Assembly (NCBI GenBank): GCA_028274465.1
Contig: CM051455.1
Span: forward strand, 91,768,365 to 91,832,364
Length of the DNA: 64,000 bases
Source: Plantago ovata
Taxonomy: Eukaryota; Streptophyta; Magnoliopsida; Lamiales; Plantaginaceae
Direction of reading: 5' to 3'
A model generated the notes under the pieces. The model saw only the letters and a list, made by a program, of their open reading frames with translations. It had not been told where the DNA came from and made no database searches. The position numbers and the translations under genes were made by a program. This document shows, piece by piece, positions 19,789 to 30,730 of this stretch; within the stretch, counting starts at the first letter, position 1, and every line of letters begins with the position of its first letter.

Positions 19789-21299
19789 GTCCACCACAAT
19801 GAAGCTCATGGCAATGACTCATCACACTTTGTTGCTCTTCTTGCGGCACGCATCTCATCAGAATTCCATCAGCTCCTTCTTTGAAAAGATGCGGATCATC
19901 CCATATGAAAGACCTGCAACGCTTGGCAAGAGCTCTCCAATCGGAGGCTGAAAAATCAGTTGGGCAAATACCCATAGCCAAATAGTTCACAATATCAGCA
20001 TACCATGGCTCTTCATTAACCTTCATCAAGTGCTCATCGGGGAGATTCTCATTAATAGGAATCGAATCAACAGGGATATTTGGTATTCTAGACAAATGAT
20101 CAGCTACCAAATTCTCCTTACCAGCTCTATCCACTACGGTCAAATCAAAATCCTGTAGCAATAAGACCCAATGGATTAATCTAGGCTTAGAATCTTGCTT
20201 ATCTATTAAATATCTCAAAGCAGCATGATCAGTATGGACATTCACTGGATGACCAATCAAATAAGACCTAAACTTTTGTAAAGCAAAAACAATAGCTAAA
20301 AATTCCTTTTCAGTAGTTGTATAATTAACTTGAGCGGAGTCTAGAGTCTTACTAACATAATAAATCACACGATACTGCTTATCAACTTTTTGGCATAGAA
20401 CAACACCCATAGCAAAATTCGAAGCATCACACATAATCTCAAAAGGAAGATTCCAATCTGGTGGCACAACAATGGGAGCAGAAACAAGCTTTTCCTTAAG
20501 GGTATTAAAAGCAACTAGACACTCATCAGAAAAATGGAAAACCACATCTTTTGCAAGCAAGCTACTTAATGGTTTAGCAATTTTTGAAAAATCCTTAATA
20601 AACCTCCTATGAAACCCTACATGACCAAGAAACGACTGCAATTATTTCACACAAGTAGGTGGGGGAAGTTTTTCAATGATTTCGATCTTAGCCTTGTCTA
20701 CCTCAATACCTCTTTCAGAAACTACATGTCCTAGAACAATGCCTTCCCTAACCATGTAATGACTTTTCTCCCAGCTTAAAGTTAAATTGCATTCAATGCA
20801 CCTTTTCAAAACAAGATCTAATCTATGCAAGCATTCATCAAACGAGTCACCAAAAAGAGAAAAATCATCCATGAAAACTTCAACAAACTTAGTTACCATA
20901 TCAGAGAAAACAGAAAGCATGCACCTTTGGAAAGTGGCGGGGGCGTTACATAGCCCAAACGGCATCCTCCTATAGGCAAACGTCCCGAATGTGCAAGTGA
21001 ATGTCGTCTTCTCTTGATCCTCCGGTGCAATCGGGATCTGGTAGAAACCTGACAAGCCATCAAGAAAACAATAGAACTTCCGCCCCGCAAGGCGATTTAG
21101 CATGTCATCTATAAATGGCAAAGGAAGTGGTCTTTCTTAGTGGCGGCATTTAATCTTCTATAATCAATGCACATCCTCCATCCAGTGGTTTTCCTAACCG
21201 GTACTAACTCTCCCTTCTCATTCTCTTCTACCGTGACCCCTGATTTTTTAGGAACTACATGAACAGGGCTCACCCATCGACTATCAGGAATGGGGTAAA
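19789..21299 (-). pseudogene. G1 reverse transcriptase and RNase H
   Basis: In sense order the region begins with the PIPDSRWVSPVHVVPKKSG block, then WRMCIDYRRLNAATKKDHF, FLDGLSGFYQIPIAPEDQEKT, FAYRRMPFGLCNAPATFQRC and the catalytic VFMDDFSLFG (DD), the wording of Athila elements. RNase H follows with [37 protein letters not shown] and [10 protein letters not shown], then the start of integrase (CHELHCGG). It would copy element RNA into DNA. SIRE-1 separates it from its first residues (32133 onward). About two breaks. Confidence 0.88.
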
Positions 21300-21479
21300 T
21301 GTTAGGAAACTTGTAATTATGATGAGCAATTAACCATGCTAAATTAAGGAAAGTACAGTAACTAGTACTCTTAAGGTCCATAGGAATTTAGAATTTTAAG
21401 GACATTGTAAAAGAGGAACGTTTGCTGAAGACTTAGTTTAGGTGTTAGTAAAGTTAGTTTTTACTGTGTATGATGTATT

Positions 21480-21598
21480 TTATTTTCTGAAAAGAAAATA
21501 ACTATTGATGCTTTAGCTTATGATGTATCTTATTTTCTGAAAAGAAAATAACCTATTGAAGCATTTGCTGACGATGTACTTTGTTTTTACAAAACAAA
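21480..21598 (+). repeat. Tandem hairpin triplet in SIRE-1 LTR
   Basis: Units at 21480-21501 and 21530-21551 have 9-bp arms (TTATTTTCT and its complement) around a GAAA loop. The third unit (21580-21598) keeps the flanking GATGTA...AAGCATTT wording, but its arms are TTTGTTTT/AAAACAAA around TAC. Confidence 0.88.
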
Positions 21599-22039
21599 CT
21601 ATGGAAGCATTTAGAAACCGCTCAGAATCTTGAAGATTATCGAAGATCTAAAGACTTGAAGAATTCGAAGATCTGAAGACTTGAAGATTGCTGAAGACTG
21701 GTATCTACAAAGGCACGTGTTGCTCAGAAAGTGGAAACTTCAGCAACAGCATTGCATAAGTGAAAATCTGAAAGACAGAGTAGGTTGTGCTTGCTGAAAC
21801 TGAGACTAACCACTTGCTGATGGAACATATGTGACCTCTTGCTGAAAGTACTTGAATTTGCGCTCCAATGTTACTGTTTGAATTCTATTCAAATAAGCAT
21901 TAAATGCAAAGCTCGCACGCGAAGGACATGAAGACTAGAAGACAAACAAGGACGCTGCTGAAAGTACAAAAGCAAGATAGTGACATGTTAAGGATCAAAA
22001 GCCTTGGAATTTAAAATTCAAACGGCTCCTTACTTGCAC

Positions 22040-22048
22040 TATAAATAG
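22040..22048 (+). promoter_or_regulatory. TATA box of SIRE-1 5' LTR
   Basis: TATAAATAG in the middle of the LTR, with an identical copy at 31212-31220 in the 3' LTR. Transcription would begin about 30 bp downstream. Confidence 0.75.
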
Positions 22049-22949
22049 AGGTCATCCGGCGAAGAGTTGAAGTGTGTCAACAACGTGATCAAACTCTCAC
22101 TTGTGCTTAAACTCACATACCTTCAAACTCTCTATACTGCCATTGATCCGTTCCAAGACTTAAAGCTTGAAAAAGCTACTTGTGAAGAAGTAGAACAAAC
22201 TCGGCTAAGAAATTAGTTAAGTGTTCTTTCTTTCGAACAAGAACAAGTCTTGACACCAGAAACAATCAAACTTGTTTACTGCAAAGTATTTAAAGTTGTG
22301 TTTCTTAGATTACTTGTTGTAACTGAATAAGTTATAATTAAGTTATCTCACCCAAAACTCTCTAACTTAAAATACACCCTTTCAGGCGTGATATTCAGGG
22401 GGAACTTAATCGAGCATAGTTTTGCTGATTAAAAGTACCAAGTTTGGTGGAGAACAAGGTTACGTTCTCTAGATTAGGTTGGAGACAAAGCAAGTGTGCT
22501 TTGGTTTCTGTTGAATCACTCTAGATAGGAGATTGTAAGGAACCTCAATCATATCTTAGTGGATTCAGTCCTAGAAAGGACAAAGTGGATTAGTTGAGAG
22601 ATTACGCCACTCTCAAATAGCACTATAAAAGTGTTTGTGTGATTTACTTACTGTACTTAGTTTTCAGCAAATCATATTTGTCTGTACACAGTCACTCACA
22701 TCACTTGCTGAAACCTTTACTTACTGAAAAAGCACTTATTGTATCAAAGACTTCCGCTCTCTGATTTTAAGTATCAGCAAACCAAGCTACTGTAAAGTAA
22801 CTTACGCTTGCTGAGAAAGTTAAGTATCAGGAAACTCATTACTGAAAAGTAATAAGTACTTGTTGAGAAAGTTTTAAACGACGAAAGTTGGAAAAGACTA
22901 TTCACCCCCCCCCTCTAGTCTTTTCTTGTTGTTTAAAGGGACCAACAAG

Positions 22950-22961
22950 TGGTATCAGAGC
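22950..22961 (+). promoter_or_regulatory. SIRE-1 primer binding site
   Basis: TGGTATCAGAGC, two bases after the LTR, complementary to the 3' end of initiator tRNA-Met. Confidence 0.93.
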
Positions 22962-23057
22962 CAGGTTCTTTAACCTTCAGCACTGTACCTAGATCCCCTT
23001 AGATGCTTTCCGTAAATCACTCTCACTTGATCAGTTTGGTAGTGCTTTGCTGACAGG

Positions 23058-25466
23058 ATGTCTTTAGGAGATGCTCCCTTGCTGAAGCTGGAAAATTATG
23101 AGAAATGGCAAAACAACATGATGTTACCTCTTGAGGCCACTAGTGATGAGATGGTTACTGTCATTAATGATGGACCTATCAAGATCACTAAGATTGAGAA
23201 AAGCTTTCCTCACAAAACCACGGATCCTACTAGTAAACAAACTATCTTAGGAGAACCGGTTGACACCGTCGTTCCAAAAACAAGAGAGGAATGGACTTCT
23301 GACGAATCTAAGAGATTCCGTCTTGATGGCCAAGCAAGAAATATCATCATTCGATCAACTTCGGATACCATAGAGTACAAACTGTGGGGTGCTAAGACTG
23401 CAAAGGAAGCTTGGAAAATGGTTCAAATTCTTTGTGCTGGATCTGAAAAAACCAAGGAAAACAAACTTGAAGTACTTAAATTAAAGTTTCAAAACTTTAA
23501 GCAAGGTACAAACGAGTCACTGGAAGACTTGGATTTCAGATTCACAACTATTGTTAGTGAAATGGCAGCCTTGGGTGTTGGAAACCTTTACTCAGATTCT
23601 GAGAAAGTGAAAACTATCATCAGAAGTCTGAATCAAGAATGGATCCACACTCAGAATTTCTATTATAATCAAGGAATGCCAGACATTACACCAACATAGT
23701 TGTTCTCTCATCTTGCTACTGTCAACTATGAGACAAAGCAAAGAGAAAATGTATTTGCTGAAAAATTGCAAAACATTGCTCTTGCTGCAAAGCCGTCATC
23801 TTCTGAAAAGAAGAATGAAAAAGAACCTACTGATGAAAACTCTTTGGTTGTCAAAAACATGAAGAAATTCATCATCAAGGAACTTGAAAGGCGAAAAGCA
23901 AAAGAGAAGCTGAAAAAGCATCTTGGTAACAACTACCATAAGTACAAGAATGAGACTAGCTCGCTGAACAAGCAAGCTCAGCAAGCTACTTCATCAGAAG
24001 AACCAGCAGTTGGAAATGATCTATGTTTTTACTGCAAAAAGCCTGGACACTTCAAAGCTAATTGCCCTTTGCTGAAAGGAAAATTTGCTGAAAAGAAGAA
24101 GAAGTTCAAAAGAGCTTTTATTGCTGAAGAAAAGAAGAAGCTTCAAGCAAAAATCAATGCATTGTGTATTGATACTAGCTCCGAAGACAGTGAGGATGAA
24201 AGTTCAGACACCGACGATGAAGAAGTCACTCTAGACGTGGAGATCGGCAAAGAAGTTTGTGGAATAGCTATGGAAGCTTATCCAGATGTGTCAAACTACG
24301 AATTCTGCCTCATGGCCGGTCAGGTAAACAACCCTACCTCTGACTCAGACTCAGAAAGTGAAGACGAGATTGACCTTGACATTATTCAAGGAGAAATCGA
24401 AAGATTTGAGAAAACTCTGAGCAGACAGCAAGAGAAACTACAATTTGCTGAAATTCTGACCAAGCAGACTACTGAAAAGTACGTCTTTCTGAAGGAAGAA
24501 ACAGAAGAAAAGGATGCTGAAATAAGGCATCTTAAGAAGTTGATTGCTGAATCTACAGAGAAGAATTCTCAAATGGCATTAGAATTGGAAGAATACCAGT
24601 CCTCAATTCTAAAGTTACTTGCTGAAATTCAAGAGATGAAAAAGATGAAAATCAACTTCAAATCTTATGTGGACGCAAGTAATACGTTGACTGAACTAAA
24701 CTCTTATTTGAGAGACCCATCTCAGAAAGAAGGTTTAGGCGCAATGTATGAAGGTGATGACATAGAAATCTTGAGTAAAGATAAATCACCTATCTCCTTG
24801 GTACGTGCTACTGATAGTGGTCTACCAGAAATCTATCAGTTTGGTCAATCTAAGGTTTCTAAAACAAGCAATCAAGTACCTATGACCATAAAGCCCGTTG
24901 TTGTTACTCAAAGTAACAAGACTTTAAAAGGAAAACAGGTTGCTGAGAAGCAAATTGGAAAGAAAAAGGATGTTGTGAAGCATCCCGCCAAACAAGTTGC
25001 TGAAAAGCAAGTTGTTAAGACTAAAGGCAAGATTACTAAAAGTAATCAGAAGTCCTTTGCTGACAAACCTGAATCAAGTAAGGTTGCTGAAGCTAAAGCT
25101 CAGCATTCTCCGAAAAGTGGACTCGGTTTCAAAACCAAGCAAAGTCAACTCTTTCATGAGTATAAGCAAAGTCAGCAAAGATACTTCAAAGAGATGAAGA
25201 AAATCAAGCCTAAGAATTCTGAAAAGAATCTTAATGCTAGGGCTAGAAAAGAACTTACTGAAAAGTATGTTCAGCAAAAAGGTCAACCGAGCAAGACACC
25301 ACATCAGAAAGTGGATTTGACCAGCACGAGTCAAAAGTCTTTCAGCTCAAAACCTCCTAGTTCCTCAGCAAGTAGAAAACAAGTCAAAGTTGAAAAACTT
25401 AAGACTTGGGTTCCCACTGGACGCATTCTTGAACATGTTAATGGACATCCATTATTGGATAATTAA
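23058..25466 (+). pseudogene. SIRE-1 Gag region
   Basis: The start MSLGDAPLLKLENYEKWQ matches SIRE Gag. A Copia-type capsid domain runs over the first ~210 codons (KEAWKMVQ, LKLKFQNFKQG, VKTIIRSLN). The next part has a zinc knuckle CFYCKKPGHFKANC near 24020-24070 and an acidic stretch. After it comes a long lysine- and glutamate-rich, coiled-coil-like tail of several hundred codons with many AEK and AEE pairs, longer than usual for Copia. It would form particles and bind RNA. A small number of breaks; protease follows directly. Confidence 0.82.
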
Positions 25467-25471
25467 CTTGT

Positions 25472-28400
25472 TTGCTCTTGATTGTGCAGACTTCAGCCAC
25501 GGAGACAAACGATGCAATCTGGCACTTTGATAGTGGTTGTGGAAAGCACATGACGGGCAACAAGAATAACCTTATAAACTATAGACGGTGGTCTAAAGGT
25601 CCAACAATAAGGTTTGCCGGTGGAGGCTCCGGTTCTACAAAAGGCTATGGTGATGTGAAGTTAGGATGCATAACCATTACTGGAGTTCTTTATGTCAAAA
25701 ATCTTAAGTTTAACCTTTTCAGCATGAGTCAGTTTGCTGACAAAGGATACTTCATCAAATTAAAAGTGATGAATGTAAACTTATAGATTTCGAGACTAAA
25801 AAGGTAATAATGATTGCAAGAAGATTAGGAGGCTTGTACACCGTTGATTGGTCTTCAGCAATTGTTGAAAAATGCCTTGTCTGAGATCATGATTGCCTTG
25901 CTGAAAAAGCATGGTTATGGCATAAACGAACAAGTCATCTAAACTTCAAGACGCTGAATAAGCTGTCTAAAAAGGAACTTGTAGTTGGATTACCTAGGGT
26001 TACTTTTAAGAAGGATGGTGTTTGCAATGCATGCCAGCAAGGAAAGCAAACCAAATCTTCTTTCAAGAACAAGGCAGTACCGTCAACTACAAACCTTTAC
26101 AACTCTTGCACATGGACTTGTTTGAATCTTCTTCAACAAGCTATGCTGGTAAGAAGTATGGTCTAGTCGTGGTAGATGACTATTCAAGATTCACTTGGGT
26201 AGTATTCATCAAGCACAAATCTGAAACCAAGACTGAAATACCTAACTTGCTGAATAAGCTCGAAGTCATGAAAAATGACAAGGTAAAAGTCATAAGGACA
26301 GACCATGGTACTGAGTTTGTAAACCAGTACATAACTGAATATTGTACCTCAAACGGTATACAACATCAGTTATCCTCAATAAGAACACCACAACAAAACG
26401 GTGTTGTTGAACGGAAGAATCGTACCCTGAAAGAAGCCGCAAGAAGAATGCTTGCTGATACTGAAATAAGTGAGGCTTATTGGGTTGAAGCGATTAATAC
26501 CGCCTGTTATACTCAAAACAGATGTTTGATTACTAAGGAATACAACAAAACTCCTTATGAATTGTTTGTTGGAAGACCTCCTAACATCACTCATCTAAGA
26601 GTATTTGGTTGCAAGTGTTTCGTTCTTAACAATGGTAGAGAATACCTAAGAACATTTCAACCAAAGGCAGACGAAGCGATATTTCTCGGCTACTCCTTGC
26701 ATAGTAAAGCTTATAGAGTTTACAACAAAAAGGCACAAAAGATTGAAGAATCAGTGCATGTTGTATTCTACGAAAAGTCACAAGGAGTGCCTGCTGAAGA
26801 AGAAATATCAGAATGTATGAAAAAGCTAATCATACATGAGCAAAGAACTGAATCTGATGCTAGGAAAATCAAGTCAATTGAACTAAATGATGATTCTGAC
26901 AATGACTCTCCTCCCCCTAGTCATGACAAGATAAATATAGTTCACGACAAAGAATTTCCAGCAAAAGACGCGGTTGCTCCGGAAGTTGCTGAAATTACGC
27001 AATTTCTAGTGCCTGCTGATGAACTACCTCAATCGAGCAATGCTGAACAAGCAGTTGCTGATGAACAAATCTCAGCAGAGACACAAATTCCCAGTAGTAC
27101 TGAACAAGTACATACTAAAGAGTCACATGCTGATGAGCAAATATATCCTGATCCAACAAACAGAAAACCTGTTAATAAATGGATTAGAGATCATCACTCT
27201 ACGGATATGATTGGCGATATTAATAAACGCCAAGTGACTAGATCCAAAGCTACTCATGGACTTGCTGAAGAAGCAATTGTCGTAGAAGTAGAATCATTGT
27301 TCTCTTGCTTTGTGTCAGAAATTGAACCTAAAACCATAGAAGAAGCTTTAAAGCATTCTGAATGGATAAAGGCAATGCAAGAAGAATTGGATCAATTTGA
27401 AAGAAACAAAGTCTGGAAACTTGTGCCACTTGTTGAAGACAAGAAAGTTATTGGTACAAAGTGGGTGTTCAGAAACAAGCTGAGCGAGTCTGGTGAAGTA
27501 ACAAGAAATAAAGCACGTTTAGTTGCTCAAGGTTACTGTCAGACTGAAGGATTGGACTATGATGAGTCTTATGCACCAGTTGCAAGATTGGATGCAATTA
27601 GGCTTTTCTTGGCCTTTGCTGCTCACAATGACTTCATTGTTTACCAAATGGATGTTAAAAGTGCATTCTTAAATGGTGAACTTGCTGAAGAAGTCTACCT
27701 AGAACAACCCCCTGGCTTTGAACTTCCCTCAGAAATCAAGATGGTATACAAGCTTCAGAAAGCTGTATATGGTCTAAAGCAAGCACCAAGAGCATGGTAT
27801 GATACCTTGGCTAAGTTCTTGTTGGAAAATGGTTTCAAAAAGGGTGAAGTTAACAAAACCTTATTTACCATGAACCATGATGGTAAAATACTCTTAGTTC
27901 AAATTTATGTGGATGACATAATTTTTGGATCTAAGGACAAGCAACTTTGTGATGAGTTTGCCAAACTGATGACAAATAAGTTTGAAATGAGTATGATGGG
28001 AAAATTGAATTATTTCCTAGGATTGCAAGTCAAGCAACTCAAAGATGGAATATTCATAAATCAAGCAAAGTATGCGAAAGAAATGCTCATAAAGTTTAGG
28101 ATCAAAGAGGATGAGAAACCTGAAAAGATCCCTATGAGTGTTGGTACCAAATTGGGCTATACTAAAGAGGACAAAAGTGTTGAAGAACACAAGTATAGGA
28201 AGCTCATTGGTTCCTTGTTGTATCTAACAGCAAGTAGACCTGACATTCAGTATGCTGTTTGTGTGTGTGCAAGATTCCAATCTGATCCAAGAGAATCACA
28301 CTACAAAAAGGCAATCAAGATACTGAAATATGTTAAAGGTACAGTCAATGTTGGATTATGGTATCCTAAAGATTCTGGACTTGAATTGGTTGGTTATTCT

Positions 28401-28856
28401 GATGCTGATTATGGAGGATCAACTCTTGATAGAAAAAGTACTTCTGGAACTTGTCAGTTTTTGGGTACTAGATTAATATCATGGTTCAGCAAGAAGCAAA
28501 CCTGTGTTGCCGATTCATCTACTGAATCTGAATACATTGCAGCTGGTTGTTGCACAGCTCAAATCCTATGGATTCAGCAACAATTAAGAGATTATGGTAT
28601 TTCTGCAAAGAAAACACCAATCTTTTGTGATAATACAAGTGCTATTGCAATCACGCAAAATCCTAAGTTTCACTCAAGGACTAAGCACATTGATATTAGA
28701 CATCATTTCATTAGAGATCATGTGGAAAAAGGTGATATTGAGGTTGTAAAATTAGGCACTGATGATCAGCTTGCTGACATTTTTACCAAGCCCCTACCGG
28801 ACAATAGGTTCGCAATGCTAAGGTATAACCTTGGATTGATTGAACTACCTCAATAA
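25472..28856 (+). pseudogene. SIRE-1 protease, integrase, reverse transcriptase, RNase H
   Basis: Copia domain order is kept. Protease has WHFDSGCGKHMTG near 25520-25560. Integrase has the zinc-binding HHCC region near 25910-26050 and core blocks [20 protein letters not shown] and [17 protein letters not shown]. Reverse transcriptase runs from about 27350 with [36 protein letters not shown] and the catalytic YVDDIIFGS. RNase H follows with [20 protein letters not shown] and [14 protein letters not shown], which is SIRE-lineage wording. Most of integrase to RNase H is one uninterrupted 944-codon frame. Overall about two breaks. Confidence 0.92.
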
Positions 28857-29280
28857 AGAATACACTTGGCAGAATGCTGAAACAGGTATTCAGCAAGCCC
28901 AAAGTATCCCTGTTTAAAAGACTCAGTCACTGATTTCTTCTAAGAAATGATAGGTCACTACATGTTTGCTGAAACAGGCATTCAACAAGTAATTCCTTCA
29001 AAACGGGTATTTGTTAGGAAACTTGATCACTTGCTGAGACAGGCACTCAGTAAGAGAAAGAGCTTAAAGATTGCTGAGACAGGCACTCAGACAATCAAAG
29101 ATACTGAAACAGGTATTCAAGTATCAAAGGAATTTTCTGAGACGGGAACTCAGAAAAGAGCAAAGCTCATCTCTCAGATTTTACCAAAGGATATCTCAAG
29201 TACAAAAGAATTTACTGATACGGGAAATCAGAAATATCTTTTAAACTTAAGAAAATATGAGATATCTAAGTAAGGGGGAA
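28857..29280 (+). repeat. SIRE-1 post-pol segment with ETG(T/I)Q repeats
   Basis: Six to seven copies of a 15-20 bp unit (GCTGAGACAGGCACTCAG and variants) lie at irregular spacing. One frame (28947-29273, 108 codons) reads them as AETGIQ, AETGTQ, SETGTQ and TDTGNQ. The pol stop lies just upstream. I do not recognise a function. Confidence 0.7.
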
Positions 29281-30630
29281 CTTTCAGCAAGTATCTAGAT
29301 TGTTAATTCAAACTCGCTGAAAAGATTCTTGTCTATTTCAGCAAGCAATCTATCCTTAAACTCGGTAAAATCAATTTGTGACGTTAATCTGGCACAGATA
29401 AACTCGTAATAATCATGACATGAAATTCAATCGTGGCCATTGATTAAAGAGGAGTTACTAATCTAACGGCTAACAAAACAAAGAGAGAGAGTGCTCTGAC
29501 GGTTTTAGTTAGTGGGCCACTACGCATTTAATGCAAAGGCTCCACTAACTCCAGTGTTTCTCTGTTTTACCCTTGCTGAGAGCTCAAATCGATTGAGTTT
29601 CTCACACACAGAGACACTATATAAAGAAGGAGTTAGAGAAATGACAAAATTCTTTAACTCACATTTCCTTTCTCTGCAAATTTTTAGCCTGAATCACTGT
29701 ACCTCCGGTCAAAAAGCAAACTATCTCTTTTCGTACACATTTTCTTGCTCTATAAAGAAATGGCTCCCAAGAGACAGTCTTCTAAGTCCTCAAAGTCGTC
29801 AAAGGTTGACAGTGCTGAAACACGCACTGCTCCGGTGCGTGACTATTCCGGCAACAAACACAACAAAGTTGTGTGTGAAAAACGACCGAACACTGTAAAA
29901 CCTATGCCTCCGTCATATCTTGACACTGCAAAGTGTGAGATGTTGATGCAATGGGGAGGTTTGCAAAAGAAAAGTACATTAGGTACTTTATGAACAAGAA
30001 CTTGATGAGAAAATGAAGAGGCGCTTGAGTTATCAAGCAGCAAGGCCTCATGAACTTATCTCTGCTCGCACTAAGCAAGTGAGCATGATTGATACTATGG
30101 AATTCTACAACAATGCAGAAATCCAGTCCTTACTGATAGTAAAGGAGTCACTGAAAGTGATCTTTTACTACAGTTCAGAACACGCAAATCGTCCTGAAAT
30201 GGACTGATTTAGCGGAGATTTTTCAGATTCCAACACTGGAACTGAAGATGACGTCACTGCCACTGACGAAGAAATTGAAGCTTTTCTACAGGACGTCAGA
30301 AATGAAATGAGAAATGAAGAAGGCGAGATAGCTCCCGTTGACTTGGACAAAGCACGTTAAGAGAAAGCTCTCTCTGCCATTCACTTGGTCTAGTCGCTTG
30401 CTGCTAATACCTTTTCTTGCTCCCAAGTTGGAGGAATTGACCAGTCGGCTGAAGATCGGCCATTGCTGATGCATATCCATGAAACTAACTCGGAACTTAA
30501 ATGGCTCCGTTACCTTTCAACAGGCTGTTGATGTGTTACTCAGTTTAAGGTAAAGGTAGAAGACAACAAGGTCTCACTTCCTTTCCAGTTATGTATGGAA
30601 TCAAGATATGCTACCATCCTTGAACATTTC
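29281..30630 (+). pseudogene. SIRE-1 post-pol (env-like position) ORF, 5' part
   Basis: After a spacer with a TATA-like ACACTATATAAAGAAGG (about 29615-29631), a frame opens at the methionine in MAPKRQSSKSSKSSK (29761) and shows lysine/serine-rich then acidic segments over about 700 bp. SIRE elements are known to carry an extra ORF here that has been called env-like. I see no signal peptide or clear transmembrane segment in this stretch, so an envelope role is not supported by the sequence. It is broken and runs into the assembly gap. SIRE-2 shows the family's continuation at 4652. Confidence 0.6.
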
Positions 30631-30730
30631 NNNNNNNNNNNNNNNNNNNNNNNNNNNNNNNNNNNNNNNNNNNNNNNNNNNNNNNNNNNNNNNNNNNNNN
30701 NNNNNNNNNNNNNNNNNNNNNNNNNNNNNN
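30631..30730. other. Assembly gap (100 N)
   Basis: Exactly 100 N inside SIRE-1. The left flank is post-pol coding sequence and the right flank is already about 260 bp into the 3' LTR. By comparison with SIRE-2, the missing sequence is probably several kb, so 100 is likely a placeholder. Confidence 0.95.

Larger units (their letters stand above)
21300..22947 (+). repeat. SIRE-1 5' LTR
   Basis: 1648 bp from TGTTAGGAAAC to GGGACCAACA. It carries a TATA box (22040-22048), three tandem hairpin units near 21480-21598, several small GNRA-type hairpins in its second half and a C run near 22905. Confidence 0.93.

Noticed and set aside
22900-22915. C runs near the SIRE LTR ends (also 32076-32092) as sequence errors
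   Set aside because: Both LTRs carry the run at the same place; only its length and a CGCC interruption differ, so it is a real feature even if the exact count is unsure.
29761-30630. SIRE-1 post-pol ORF as a true envelope gene
   Set aside because: The visible part lacks signal peptide, cleavage-type site and membrane segment; only its position matches the env-like label.
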